Notes: generated by a model not told the origin, from the letters alone. Shown: positions 31,639 to 40,827, numbered from the stretch's first letter. The stretch is DNA of 64,000 bases from Saccharomonospora xinjiangensis XJ-54 (GCF_000258175.1 NZ_JH636049.1:2581482-2645481); one strand, 5' to 3'. Numbers and translations are program-made.

Positions 31639-34410
31639 GCTTCCGAACACATCGTCGGCCGGTGCCGGCCTGCCGAAGTGGAAGCCCTGGGCCTGATCGC
31701 AGCCGAGTTCCCGCAGGATCGCCACCTGCCGCTCGTTCTCGGTGCCTTCCGCGATGACGGTGAGTCCCATCGAGTGGGCCATCGTGACGATGCCCTTGAT
31801 GATCGCCTCGGCGTCGGTCTTGTCGCCGCTGTCGAGCCCCGCCACGAAGGAGCGGTCGATCTTGAGCGTGTCGAGGGGCAGTTTCCAGAGCTGGGCGAGC
31901 GACGAGTAACCGGTGCCGAAGTCGTCGATCGCGAGCCGGACCCCGAGGTCGCGAAGGGACGTGAGCACGTCGGCCGCGGCTTCGGGGTCTCGCATCAGCG
32001 CGCTCTCGGTGATCTCCAAACACAGTTCGCCCGGCGGGAATCCGGTGCTGCGCAGCGCGTCGTTGACGGCGGCCACGACGGAGTCGTCCTCGAGCTGGCG
32101 CGCGGAGAGATTCACGGTGAGCCTCGTGCGCGTGCCGCAGCGCAGCTGCCATTTCGCCATCTCGCGAGTGGCCGTGCGCATCATGTGCCCGCCGATGAGC
32201 GTGATGAGGTCGCTCTCCTCGGCCAGCGGGATGAACTCGGCCGGTGAGATCGGCCCGTGTGTGGGGTGTTGCCAGCGCAGCAGACCCTCCACGGCGACCC
32301 GCTGATAGGTGCGCAGGTCCACGACGGGCTGGTAGGCGACCCAGAGCTGGCCGCCCCGCACGGACTCGCGGAGATCCTGCTCCAGCCGCAGCTGCCGTTG
32401 CACCCGCTCCCGCAGCTCGACGTCGAAGAACTCGTGCCTGCCGCGTCCCCTGGTCTTCGCCTGGTACATCGCCACGTCGGCGTCGCGAAGCAGGTCCTCG
32501 GCCGAGCGTTCGTCGTTCTCCTGCGCCGTCACGACACCGATGCTCGCGTCGATGCGGAGCCTGCGGCCCTCGACGTTGATGGGTTCGGTGAGGGCCTTGC
32601 GGATGTGGTCGATGAGGGCCTGTATCTGCTTGCTGTGTTCGACGCCGAACGTGACGACGGCGAACTCGTCACCTCCGAGCCTGCCGACAAGGTCGTTCCG
32701 GCGAACGCAGTTCTTCAGCCGCCGGCCCGCGATGCGCAGCACCTTGTCGCCGATCCCGTGGCCGAGGGAATCGTTGATGACCTTGAATTTGTCCAGGTCG
32801 ATGAACAGCACGCACGCTCGCGACCGGCCGTGCGGCTGGCGAAGCGCCTCCGCGAGCCGTTGGAGCACCAGCGTGCGGTTGGCGAGGTTGGTCAGCGGGT
32901 CGTGGGTGGCGTCGTGTTCGAGCCGCTCACCGATGGCCTTGCGCTCGGTGATATCGGTGAACGACGTGACCACCTGGTGGGGCGGGCTCGCGTTGCCGTC
33001 GAGAGGGCGGCAGCTCATCGACAACCACACCCAGCGTCCGTCAGGACGCCTGGCCCTGACCACACGACCGTTCATCGCCATGCCGGTGGTCCTCGTCAAC
33101 GCCGAAGGGTATTCACTCGGCGGGATGCGGGCGCCGGACTCGTCGGCGAGCGGGAACAGCGTGGGTGAGCAACCGATCATCGTCTCGACCGGAAGACCCA
33201 GTATCCGGCCCGCCGCCGGGTTGGCCGAGCTGACGAATCCGCATCCGTCGATCACCACGACACCCTCGTCGAGCGCCGTCACCACGGTCCGGTACCGGCG
33301 TTCGGCTGCCCTGCGTGCTGTCTCGTCGGCGCAGACGAGCACGTATCCGCTCTCCATCGGGGAGGCCGACACCCGCACGGTCAGCACCGACCCGTCGGCC
33401 CTGCGATGTTCCGCCTCGACGACACCGCCCTGACCGACGACCGCTTCGGGATCGAGTGTCGCGCCGACCAGTTCGCCGACCGGCTTGCCGAGCGCGAGGT
33501 CCTCGCTGTGGCCGTAGACCCGTTCGGCGGCGGGATTCCAGCTCGTCACCATGCCGTCCGGCGTGGTCGCGATGATCGCGTCGCTGACGTGACGCACCAG
33601 CGCCGCCTGATAGCGCAGCGCCGTCTCCACGGCCTTCTGCGCCGTGATGTCGCGCATGATCACCTGGTATGCGGGCTTGCCCTTCCAGGTGGTGCGCACG
33701 GATACCGACTCGATGAGCATCGACCCACCGTCGAGCCGCGCGAGCCGCACCTCGGTCGGCTCCGTCGCCTCGCCGGGCCCGCGAAGGGAGGACACCCGCC
33801 GCAGCAGTTCCGGAACCGAGGACGGGCACACGAAGTCGATGATCGGACGGCCGAGCAACTGTCCGGGCTCACCGGCCGCCACGAATCGGGCAGCGGCGGG
33901 ATTGACGTAGACGAGATCGCCGTCCTGGTGAACGCAGATGCCGTCGGGGCTGAACTCCACAAGCAGGCGATAGCGGTCAGCGAGATCGGCCAGTGCCTGC
34001 GCGTTGCCGTGCCGTTCAGTCACGTCAGTGGCGATTCCCACCAGCCGGTCCACCGTGCCGGTGACGGCATTGCCCTGAGCGCGGGCGAGAAAGCGAGTCC
34101 ATCGGGTTTCACCGCCGGGCGTCGTGTGGCACTGCTCAAGGTCGAAATTGTGCCACACAGGGCAATTTTTCGCGGCCACGGTCAACGGCGCGATCAATTC
34201 GAGTAGCCGCTCCCGCACCGCGCGGGGGTCGCCGGCTTCGGCTCCGATGACACCGGGGAGTTCCGCGCTCCACGTAACGTCGTAGTCGGGGAGGACGACA
34301 GACCACGCGCCTGCGGCGTTCGCGGCGAGCGCGAGTTCGACGACGTCCTCCTGGCTCTCCCAGGTGGAAACCTCGTCGCGGGTGTACGCCTCCATGATCA
34401 GTCCATCCAC
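31636..34410 (-). CDS. PAS-GGDEF-EAL cyclic-di-GMP protein
   Basis: A 924-residue cytoplasmic signalling protein. There are four PAS-like sensor domains (about 15-130, 140-260, 265-375, 380-490), a GGDEF domain with intact active loop RLGGDEFAV and the EAL domain with VEGLLRW (E-x-L-x-R), the metal motif IDDFGTGYSS and downstream AEGTEN glutamate. Both halves look catalytic, so it may make or degrade c-di-GMP depending on the PAS signal. No membrane segment. The start is GTG 34410; ATG 34395 is an alternative. Confidence 0.92.
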   Translation of the reverse strand: MDGLIMEAYTRDEVSTWESQEDVVELALAANAAGAWSVVLPDYDVTWSAELPGVIGAEAGDPRAVRERLLELIAPLTVAAKNCPVWHNFDLEQCHTTPGGETRWTRFLARAQGNAVTGTVDRLVGIATDVTERHGNAQALADLADRYRLLVEFSPDGICVHQDGDLVYVNPAAARFVAAGEPGQLLGRPIIDFVCPSSVPELLRRVSSLRGPGEATEPTEVRLARLDGGSMLIESVSVRTTWKGKPAYQVIMRDITAQKAVETALRYQAALVRHVSDAIIATTPDGMVTSWNPAAERVYGHSEDLALGKPVGELVGATLDPEAVVGQGGVVEAEHRRADGSVLTVRVSASPMESGYVLVCADETARRAAERRYRTVVTALDEGVVVIDGCGFVSSANPAAGRILGLPVETMIGCSPTLFPLADESGARIPPSEYPSALTRTTGMAMNGRVVRARRPDGRWVWLSMSCRPLDGNASPPHQVVTSFTDITERKAIGERLEHDATHDPLTNLANRTLVLQRLAEALRQPHGRSRACVLFIDLDKFKVINDSLGHGIGDKVLRIAGRRLKNCVRRNDLVGRLGGDEFAVVTFGVEHSKQIQALIDHIRKALTEPINVEGRRLRIDASIGVVTAQENDERSAEDLLRDADVAMYQAKTRGRGRHEFFDVELRERVQRQLRLEQDLRESVRGGQLWVAYQPVVDLRTYQRVAVEGLLRWQHPTHGPISPAEFIPLAEESDLITLIGGHMMRTATREMAKWQLRCGTRTRLTVNLSARQLEDDSVVAAVNDALRSTGFPPGELCLEITESALMRDPEAAADVLTSLRDLGVRLAIDDFGTGYSSLAQLWKLPLDTLKIDRSFVAGLDSGDKTDAEAIIKGIVTMAHSMGLTVIAEGTENERQVAILRELGCDQAQGFHFGRPAPADDVFGS

Positions 34411-34602
34411 TGCTCGTCACCAGGAGTTCGATTACAGCACGAAATCACCGCTAGGCGAATAGGAGGAATCTTTCCTCATCTGTTGCGGCACGCATCGTGA
34501 GTCTCTCGACGGGCCGTCACCAGAGTAGGTGGCCATTTCGGTGCGCGCCGTTCGGCACGGGACGCACCGGCCGGTCAGGAATGTGAACGGAAGTGAGAGA
34601 TC

Positions 34603-35838
34603 ATGCTGAGTCCACGAGGCGGAATCGGGATTTGCGGAGTCGGCGCCGTCACCGGCTACGGCTGGGGACAGCAGGCCCTGTGGGAGGGCTTGCGGACGGC
34701 GAAGCCCGCTGCGGTCCTCACCCCGGGGTACGGCTGTGGCACCGGGGACACCGGGGACACCGGGGACACCGGGGACACCGGGGACACCGGAGACGACCGT
34801 GGCATCTCCCGTGCCGAGGACGGCTGGGTCGCGAGGGTTCCCGAAGGGGGCGACCCCACGGACGGCAGAGGGCGGTTCGCCAGAGCCATGCGCGCCGCGG
34901 CGCGCGAGGCGATCGAGGATGCACACCGGCGAGGGTGGAAGGAGGGCCGCACCGTGGGCCTGCTCCACGCGGTCGTACTCGGCGAGGTCGAGCTGTGGCG
35001 CGACTTCTACCTGCGGGAACACGGTGACCTCAGGGCGAGGGACTACCTCGCCCTTATGCCGTCCACGCCGATGTCCACACTCATGCAGGAGTACGGCTTC
35101 CACGGCCCCGCGATGAACGTGTCTGCCATGTGCGCGTCCGGCAACGCGGCGCTGCTCACCGCGAAACTGTGGCTGGACGCCGGTGTCGTGGACGACGTGG
35201 TGCTCGTGGCCACCGACCTGTCGCTGACACCGGAGAACGTGCGGCACTTCGTCCGGCTCGGCGTCACCGTCGTCGATACCGATCCCCTCGACGGGTGCAG
35301 GCCGTTCCAGGAGGGCAGTCGCGGGTTCGTGATGGGCGAGGCCGCCGTGGGGTTCGTGCTGTCGAGGCGGTCGGGTACGCCCTACACGACGCTGCTCGGC
35401 GGGGCCATGTCGCACGACGCACACCACGCCACGTCGATCGATCCTGAGCTGACCCAGGTACGGCGTAGTTTCCGGGAGGCACTCGACAACGCGGGGGTGC
35501 GTGCGGACGCGGTCGGTTATCTGAACGCCCACGGCCCCGGCACCCGCCAGTGCGACACGGCCGAGGCGGCCATCGCCGACGAGTTGTTCCCTGACGGCGT
35601 GGGCCTGTACTCGGTGAAGCCGCTGGTGGGGCACTGCCAGGGTGCGGCGGCGGCGGTCGAGGTCGCCGTCACCGCCCTCGGCTACGAGCGGGGTCAGGTT
35701 CCCGCACCGCCGCAGGTCGCGCGGGCGCACCCGAGACTGTTGCACGGGCTCGTCGATGTGGACGACCGGCTGACCGTGAAGTCGTCGCTGGGTATGGGCG
35801 GTCACAACTCTGTGGTCGTGCTGGCGCCGCCTGCCTGA
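34603..35838 (+). CDS. Orphan beta-ketoacyl synthase
   Basis: A 411-residue thiolase-fold condensing enzyme. The catalytic Cys lies in VSAMCASGNAALL (about 177), the two His residues in LNAHGPGTRQCDT and VGHCQGAAA, so the Cys-His-His triad is complete. The N-terminal domain carries a Gly-Asp-Thr tandem repeat (34741-34794) in a surface region. No acyl carrier protein, acyltransferase or ketoreductase is adjacent; it stands alone between the signalling gene and OsmC. It may serve a scattered lipid or polyketide pathway. Confidence 0.88.
   Translation: MLSPRGGIGICGVGAVTGYGWGQQALWEGLRTAKPAAVLTPGYGCGTGDTGDTGDTGDTGDTGDDRGISRAEDGWVARVPEGGDPTDGRGRFARAMRAAAREAIEDAHRRGWKEGRTVGLLHAVVLGEVELWRDFYLREHGDLRARDYLALMPSTPMSTLMQEYGFHGPAMNVSAMCASGNAALLTAKLWLDAGVVDDVVLVATDLSLTPENVRHFVRLGVTVVDTDPLDGCRPFQEGSRGFVMGEAAVGFVLSRRSGTPYTTLLGGAMSHDAHHATSIDPELTQVRRSFREALDNAGVRADAVGYLNAHGPGTRQCDTAEAAIADELFPDGVGLYSVKPLVGHCQGAAAAVEVAVTALGYERGQVPAPPQVARAHPRLLHGLVDVDDRLTVKSSLGMGGHNSVVVLAPPA
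34741..34794. repeat. Six 9-bp tandem repeats in the ketosynthase gene
   Basis: ACCGGGGAC repeated five times exactly, then once with one mismatch (ACCGGAGAC). It encodes Thr-Gly-Asp units. Exact DNA identity suggests recent copy-number change; steps of three codons keep the frame. Confidence 0.92.
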
Positions 35839-35854
35839 TCCGGCAGGGACGGCG

Positions 35855-36286
35855 TCAGGCGAGTGCCGCGTCCATCGTGATCGTGGTACCCGCGAGTGCC
35901 CTGCTCACCGGACACGTGTCCTTGGCGCGTTGTGCCAGCGCGCTGAAGCGCTCCTCGTCAACGCCGTCCACAGCCGCGCGCAGGGTGATGGCGACGGTGT
36001 CGATGCTGAGGCCACCGTCGGTGGGGTTGACCGTCACCGAGGCGGTGACGTCGATGGTGTTCGGAGTCAGGCCGTCCTTCTCCAGCGTCCCCGCGAGGTT
36101 CATGGCGAGGCAGGATGCCTGCGCTGCGGCGATCAGCTCTTCCGGACTGGTGGTGCCCTCGGGTTCCCCGACCCTGCGGGGGAACGTCACGGTGAACCGC
36201 GCCGAGTTCGACGAGTCGAGCGCGAGCGTGCCCGTTCCCGAGTTGAGCCCGCCCTTCCAGTGAGTGGTCGCGTCGCGTGTGGCCAT
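35855..36286 (-). CDS. OsmC family peroxiredoxin
   Basis: A 143-residue peroxidase with the two redox cysteines in AAAQASCLAMNL and AKDTCPVSRAL. It reduces organic hydroperoxides. ATG 36286 has a GGAG ribosome site upstream; the long frame beyond it is a shadow of the TetR gene. It is convergent with the ketosynthase and lies 68 bp downstream of the TetR gene on the same strand. Confidence 0.92.
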   Translation of the reverse strand: MATRDATTHWKGGLNSGTGTLALDSSNSARFTVTFPRRVGEPEGTTSPEELIAAAQASCLAMNLAGTLEKDGLTPNTIDVTASVTVNPTDGGLSIDTVAITLRAAVDGVDEERFSALAQRAKDTCPVSRALAGTTITMDAALA

Positions 36287-36354
36287 GGCGTCTCCTTCAC
36301 CGACTGTTCGATCGGTTCGCACCGTTCGCCTGTCGATGGTCGCGCCCCCGCCCG

Positions 36355-37086
36355 TCACTCGCCATTCCGGCATGGCGGGGCAAGTCCGACGAAGTCGGCC
36401 ATTCGTTCGATCGTGTGAGAGACGAAGGCATCGGCAGGGTCGAGACTCTTCGTGAACTGGCCGGTGAGTTCGAAACCGATCATGCCGAACAGCTGTGTCA
36501 ACGCGGCGAGTCCTCGCGCGAGCAGGGGCGCGGGTACTTCGCCGAGAGCGGCGGCCACGATGTCGAGCTGCGGTAGCAGCGCGGCGGGCAGGTCGTGCGC
36601 CTCCAGCTCCTCCTTCGCGTCTCCGGTGATCTCGTCGCGTGCCACCGCTGTCCGCAGCACGGCGACGAGGGCGCGTGGAACGCGGCCCGCGGGGCCGATG
36701 GTGTCCTGCGGCGCGTGGTAGCCGGGGACAGGCGAGCCGTAGACGAGCAGGTATTCGTGAGGGTTGCGACGTGCCCATTCGCGCACGGCGTGGCAGGCCC
36801 CGACCCACTGCGCGCGTGGGTGTTCGTGGCGGAGAACGGCCGTCTCCGCGGCTTCGCCGAGACTGTTGTACGCGTCGATGATCAAGGCGGTGAGCAGGTC
36901 GTCGCGGCTGGGAAAGTAGCGATAGAGCGCCGACGACACCATGCCCAGTTCCCTGGCGACGGCGCGAAGGGACAGCGCCTGAGCGCCCTGGACGGCGAGT
37001 TGCCGCCTTGCCGCGTCCTTGATCTCGAGCGTGATCTCCGCCCGTGCGCGTTGCCGCGCGCCCCGATGAGCAGGGGTCTGAGTCAT
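36355..37086 (-). CDS. TetR family transcriptional regulator (TetR_C_13-like)
   Basis: A 243-residue repressor with helix-turn-helix LSLRAVARELGMVSSALYRYF (about 39-59, listed as a landmark) and a C-terminal WHG-type ligand domain (YNSLGEAAE; RRNPHEYLLVYGSPVPGY). It is divergent from the deazaflavin-dependent reductase gene, with two inverted repeats between them, so it likely controls that gene and itself. Possibly also reads into osmC. Confidence 0.88.
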   Translation of the reverse strand: MTQTPAHRGARQRARAEITLEIKDAARRQLAVQGAQALSLRAVARELGMVSSALYRYFPSRDDLLTALIIDAYNSLGEAAETAVLRHEHPRAQWVGACHAVREWARRNPHEYLLVYGSPVPGYHAPQDTIGPAGRVPRALVAVLRTAVARDEITGDAKEELEAHDLPAALLPQLDIVAAALGEVPAPLLARGLAALTQLFGMIGFELTGQFTKSLDPADAFVSHTIERMADFVGLAPPCRNGE

Positions 37087-37125
37087 GGAGGAATTCTGAC
37101 ATAGCTGAGATCGCCGAACACAATA

Positions 37126-37197
37126 GAGAGCACTGCTCTTGTTTTGTCGTGCGGCTTCGTGTTCACTGGGGGGCGGATTTTGAGAGCGGTGCTCTCA
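37126..37197. promoter_or_regulatory. Two putative TetR operators
   Basis: AGAGC-ACT-GCTCT (37127-37139) and TGAGAGC-GGT-GCTCTCA (37181-37197) share the same half-site, GAGAGC, and lie between the divergent TetR and reductase genes. The second is 18 bp before the ATG of the reductase. Confidence 0.75.
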
Positions 37198-37215
37198 TAA
37201 GAGAGAGGTGTTCAC

Positions 37216-37701
37216 ATGAATGACGGGGCAGGCGGGAACGCCACAACTCACTACCTGCGCCCTGGGCGCGGTGCCAGGGCGATGAACCGCGCTGTCGCCG
37301 CGCTGACACGGCGAGGGATGAGCCTGTGGGGCAGCAGGGTCCTCTCCGTCGCGGGGCGCACAACCGGGATCATGCGCTCGACGCCGGTGAACGTGCTCAC
37401 CCTTGACGGCGAGCAGTACCTCGTCGCCGCACGCGGCAACACGGAGTGGGTTCGCAATCTGAGGGCCGCGGGAATCGGCAAGCTCAGCGTGGGCAAGCGC
37501 GAGGAGTGGTTCGAGGGAGTCGAGATTCTCGACGACGACCGGCTGCCTGTGTTGCGTGCCTACCTGCGCCGCTGGGCATGGGAGGTCGGCGCGTTCTTCG
37601 ACGGGGTGACCGCCGACGCGTCCGACGACGAACTACGGACCGCCGCAGGGAAGCACCCCGTGTTCCGGATCAAGCCGGCGACGGCGCCGGAACAGGGGTG
37701 A
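37216..37701 (+). CDS. F420-dependent nitroreductase-family protein (Ddn-like)
   Basis: A 161-residue split-barrel protein of the deazaflavin-dependent nitroreductase family (AGRTTGIMRSTPVNVLTLDGEQYLVAARGNTEWVRNL, landmark motif in two parts: TTGIMRSTPV and GNTEWVRNLRAAG). Members use reduced F420 to reduce quinones or nitro drugs. ATG 37216 follows GAGAGAGG. Likely repressed by the divergent TetR protein. Confidence 0.88.
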   Translation: MNDGAGGNATTHYLRPGRGARAMNRAVAALTRRGMSLWGSRVLSVAGRTTGIMRSTPVNVLTLDGEQYLVAARGNTEWVRNLRAAGIGKLSVGKREEWFEGVEILDDDRLPVLRAYLRRWAWEVGAFFDGVTADASDDELRTAAGKHPVFRIKPATAPEQG

Positions 37702-37717
37702 AGCCGGGCGGTCCGGC

Positions 37718-38041
37718 TCAGTGCTGGAAGCCGTGGGCGCCATAGCCCTGAGCCGAAGGCTGTACCGACGGCTGGGCGAGGCCGAAAAGCTCGGGAGCCT
37801 CCCGCGCGATCACCGCGGTCAGCTCGTCCATGCTCGGGTTGACGAGTGCGTGGTCTCCGACGAAGACGGTGGGAACGGTCTCGTTTCCACCGTTGACAGA
37901 GCGCACCCGTGCTGCCGCGCCGGAGTCCTCCCAGATGTTGGTCTCCCGCACCGGCAGGCCGCTCTCCCGCAGGCGACCCCGCAGGATCGCGCAGAAGGGG
38001 CACCCGGGGCGCCAGTAGAACTCGATAGTGTCAATGCTCAA
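37718..38041 (-). CDS. Glutaredoxin-like protein (mycoredoxin type)
   Basis: A 107-residue thioredoxin-fold protein with active site RPGCPFCAILRGRL, cis-Pro region ETVPTVFVGDHALVNPS and a short Ala/Gln-rich tail. The thioredoxin-like fold and size fit mycoredoxins, which use mycothiol to reduce proteins in actinobacteria. TTG 38041 is preceded by AAGGAGGA, which decides the start. The tail carries no known motif. Confidence 0.88.
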   Translation of the reverse strand: MSIDTIEFYWRPGCPFCAILRGRLRESGLPVRETNIWEDSGAAARVRSVNGGNETVPTVFVGDHALVNPSMDELTAVIAREAPELFGLAQPSVQPSAQGYGAHGFQH

Positions 38042-38117
38042 TGTCGATCCTCCTTGTGACACCGTAACCGCGAAGGGGCATGGCTTGATCGGCCGCCCTG
38101 CGGGCAGCCTGTGACGC

Positions 38118-38957
38118 ATGGGAGCGACCGATCCGTTCGAAGGCGTGGTGGACGAGCTGTACGGCGTCGATCCCCGTGAGTTCGTCGCGGTGCGTGACCA
38201 GCGGGCGGCGCAGGCGAGGGATCGTGGTGAGAAACATCTCGCTGCGAGGATCCGGAAACTGCGCAAACCCACCACGGCCGCCGCGTTGGTGAACGGGTTG
38301 GCGCGGCACCGGGGCAAGGACGTCGCCGCGCTGGCCGAACTGGGGGACCGGCTGAGGCGGGCGCACAGGGACCTCGACGGTGACCGCCTGCGCGAGCTGA
38401 CACACGAGCGCAACGACCGCGTCCGGGACCTGGTCGAGAAGGCGCGCTCGCTCGCTTCGGGCGCTGTCGGTGAGACCGTCGCGCAGGAGGTCGCGGCCAC
38501 GCTGGAAGCGGCGGTCGGCGACGAGGACTCCGCTCGCGTGGTGATCGAGGGGCGGCTGACCTCTGCGCTGTCGCCACCGGACGTCTTCGGGGCGGCCTGG
38601 CTGCCTGCCGGAACGCCGCGCGGCACCGCTGCTCGCGGCCGGTCCCGAGCCCGGAGGACGAGGCAGGAGGCGAAGAGCGCCGAGCCCACCGGCTCGTCGG
38701 CGGCCACCGAGCATGCCGAACCCACCGGGTCGTCCTGGCGCACCAGGCGCAGTGAGGCCACCGAGGCTGCCGCGGGCGCGCAGAGCGCGGACTCACGACG
38801 TAGGGAGGCCGAGGTTCGGGCCCGCCGCGCGCGCGACGAGGCACGCAAGGAACTCCGCGCCGCCGAGCGAGAGGAGGCGAAGGCACGCCGGAGGGCCGAT
38901 GCGGCGAGGGCGGCATTCGAGGCGGCCGAACACGAGGTGCGACGGCACACCCGGTGA
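38118..38957 (+). CDS. Coiled-coil protein of unknown function
   Basis: A 279-residue, highly charged helical protein. The N-terminal part (DPFEGVVDELYGVDPREFVAVRDQRA) is recognisable in many actinobacteria; the C-terminal 100 residues are a continuous Arg/Glu/Ala coiled coil (RRREAEVRARRARDEARKEL). No membrane segment or enzyme motif. Function unknown. The gene ends inside the left copy of a 28-bp direct repeat. Confidence 0.8.
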   Translation: MGATDPFEGVVDELYGVDPREFVAVRDQRAAQARDRGEKHLAARIRKLRKPTTAAALVNGLARHRGKDVAALAELGDRLRRAHRDLDGDRLRELTHERNDRVRDLVEKARSLASGAVGETVAQEVAATLEAAVGDEDSARVVIEGRLTSALSPPDVFGAAWLPAGTPRGTAARGRSRARRTRQEAKSAEPTGSSAATEHAEPTGSSWRTRRSEATEAAAGAQSADSRRREAEVRARRARDEARKELRAAEREEAKARRRADAARAAFEAAEHEVRRHTR

Positions 38958-38980
38958 GCCGCGCCTACGGCCGGAGCGCT
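38953..38980 (+). repeat. Left copy of a 28-bp direct repeat
   Basis: Begins GGTGAGCCGCGCCTACG and ends CCGGAGCGCT; 26 of 28 bases match 39283-39310. The TGA inside it is the stop of the coiled-coil gene. Confidence 0.85.
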
Positions 38981-39008
38981 GTCCGGGTGGAGGCTCCGTC
39001 ATGCACGG

Positions 39009-39200
39009 CTATGCGTGGTCATGTGCGCGCAGGGGAGCTGGAGGATTGAAAACGGCGTCGGCGTGGTGCTTGCACAGCAGTCGGGTTCGATGCCTGCGTC
39101 CGGGCAGACGTTCTCCGCACACTGCCGGACGACCGCAGATCCAGCATCGACCGCCAGGTGCGGCCGGGATCCGCTGCACTCCCGTACCAGTGGAGGTCAT
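39009..39200 (-). CDS. Possible small zinc-ribbon protein
   Basis: A 63-residue frame with a zinc-binding pattern: GGRCWICGRPAVCGE and, 16 residues on, LLCKHHADAVF. ATG 39200 has only a weak purine stretch upstream. It lies wholly between the two copies of the 28-bp direct repeat, so it may be cargo of a small inserted segment. Either a real metal-binding protein or a chance frame; the ordered Cys/His pattern favours the former. Confidence 0.45.
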   Translation of the reverse strand: MTSTGTGVQRIPAAPGGRCWICGRPAVCGERLPGRRHRTRLLCKHHADAVFNPPAPLRAHDHA

Positions 39201-39282
39201 GTCTCCAGGGTGAGCCCTGTGCCGTGAGATCGCCGGTCCGCGTCCGGTGGCTCCAGTGTCTCCAGTCGCTGAGGTGTGCGCG

Positions 39283-39310
39283 GGTGAGCCGCGCCTACGA
39301 CCGGAGCGCC
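39283..39310 (+). repeat. Right copy of a 28-bp direct repeat
   Basis: Same sequence as 38953-38980 with two substitutions. It contains the last codons and the stop of the aldehyde dehydrogenase gene (minus strand, stop at 39295-39297). It is probably the original, with the left copy derived. Confidence 0.85.
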
Positions 39311-40755
39311 AGCGACAGGTACTTCGTGTCGAGGTATTCGGCGATGCCTTCGTGACCACCCTCGCGGCCGAAGCCGGACGCCTTGATCCCGCCGAACGGG
39401 GCCGAGGTGTTGGAGACCAGCCCGGTGTTGATGCCCACCATGCCGGTGGCGAGGCCCTCGCCGACGCGGACAGCGCGGTCGAGGTCGCGGGTGAAGACGT
39501 AGCCGACGAGTCCGTACTCGGTGTCGTTCGCCCCGGCCAGAGCCTCGTCCTCGTCGGCGAAGGTCGTTACGGGAGCGACGGGACCGAACACCTCCTCGCG
39601 GAGAATCCTGGCGTCGTCGGGAACGTCGGCGAGCACGGTGGGGCGGTAGAAGTAGCCGTCCCCTTCGCCCGGCTCCCCGCCCGTGGTCGCCAGCGCGCCA
39701 CGGGCGATCGCGTCCTCGACGAGTTCCGACACCGTGCCGCGCTGCCCCTCGTTCACCAGAGGTCCCACGACGACATCGGGTTCCGTGCCACGTCCCATCC
39801 GCAGGGCCGCCATACGTTCGGTGAGCCGGACGGTGAACTCCTCGGCTATCGACGACTGCACGAGGAAGCGGTTGGCCGCGACGCACGACTCGCCGTTGTT
39901 GCGCATCTTCGCGGTGACCGCTCCCTCCACCGCCGCGTCGAGGTCGGCGTCGTCGAACACGAGGAAGGCCGCGTTCCCGCCGAGTTCCATCGACATGCGC
40001 GTGAGGTTCGGCGCACATTGCCGCACGAGCGTGCGGCCGACCTCCGTCGATCCCGTGAACGAGAGTTTGCGGATGCGAGGGTCGGCGAGGACGGGATTCA
40101 CGATCCGGCTCGCCGAGGTGCTCGGCACGACGTTCAACACTCCGCCGGGGAGCCCGGCCTCGGTGAGCAGGTCGGCGAGCGTGAGCATCGACAACGGCGT
40201 GAGCTGCGCAGGTTTGACGATCATCGTGCAGCCCGCCGCCACAGCGGGCCCGATCTTGCGAGTGCCCATGGCGAGCGGGAAGTTCCACGGTGTGATCAGC
40301 AGGCAGGGGCCTACCGGCTGTCTCGTGACGATCATGCGGGCCTTGCCGTCCGGCGTTCGCGCGTAGTCGCCGTCGATGCGGACCGCTTCCTCGGAGAACC
40401 AGCGGAAGTAGTCGGACGCGTAGGCCACTTCGGCGCGCGATTCCGTGAGGCTCTTGCCCATCTCCAGTGTCATGAGGGTGGCGAGTTCGTCGGTGCGATC
40501 GGTCATCAGCTGCCAGGCGCGGCGCAGGATTTCGCCACGCTGCCTCGGAGGCGTGGCCGCCCACTGCTCCTGCGCCTCGACGGCGGCTTCCACCGCGGCC
40601 TTCGCGTCGTCGGCCTGACCGTCCGCGACCTCGCACAATGTTGAGGCGTTCGCGGGATCGGCCACCTCGAACACGCCGCCGTCGGCCGACCCGCGCCAGG
40701 CGCCATCGACGAAGATCTGCTTGGGAACCCGCTCGATGATGTGCCGCTCGCTCAT
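39295..40755 (-). CDS. gabD: NAD(P)-dependent succinate-semialdehyde dehydrogenase
   Basis: A 486-residue aldehyde dehydrogenase. NAD(P)-binding FTGSTEVGR, catalytic Glu in SMELGGNAA and catalytic Cys in NNGESCVAANR are all present; TPWNFPLAMG and PFGGIKASGFGREGG are family blocks typical of GabD. It oxidises succinic semialdehyde to succinate or a similar aldehyde. It stands alone; no GABA aminotransferase is adjacent, so substrate is probable rather than certain. Confidence 0.9.
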   Translation of the reverse strand: MSERHIIERVPKQIFVDGAWRGSADGGVFEVADPANASTLCEVADGQADDAKAAVEAAVEAQEQWAATPPRQRGEILRRAWQLMTDRTDELATLMTLEMGKSLTESRAEVAYASDYFRWFSEEAVRIDGDYARTPDGKARMIVTRQPVGPCLLITPWNFPLAMGTRKIGPAVAAGCTMIVKPAQLTPLSMLTLADLLTEAGLPGGVLNVVPSTSASRIVNPVLADPRIRKLSFTGSTEVGRTLVRQCAPNLTRMSMELGGNAAFLVFDDADLDAAVEGAVTAKMRNNGESCVAANRFLVQSSIAEEFTVRLTERMAALRMGRGTEPDVVVGPLVNEGQRGTVSELVEDAIARGALATTGGEPGEGDGYFYRPTVLADVPDDARILREEVFGPVAPVTTFADEDEALAGANDTEYGLVGYVFTRDLDRAVRVGEGLATGMVGINTGLVSNTSAPFGGIKASGFGREGGHEGIAEYLDTKYLSLALRS

Positions 40756-40827
40756 GCCGACGGGCTACCCGGGCATTCGCCGTGACACTCGTGCAACCCC
40801 CGGCGCGGCCCGGCACGTCTAGATGGT

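Noticed and set aside
34603..35838. Polyketide biosynthetic cluster
   Set aside because: Only one ketosynthase is present; neighbours are signalling and stress genes, with no carrier protein or acyltransferase.
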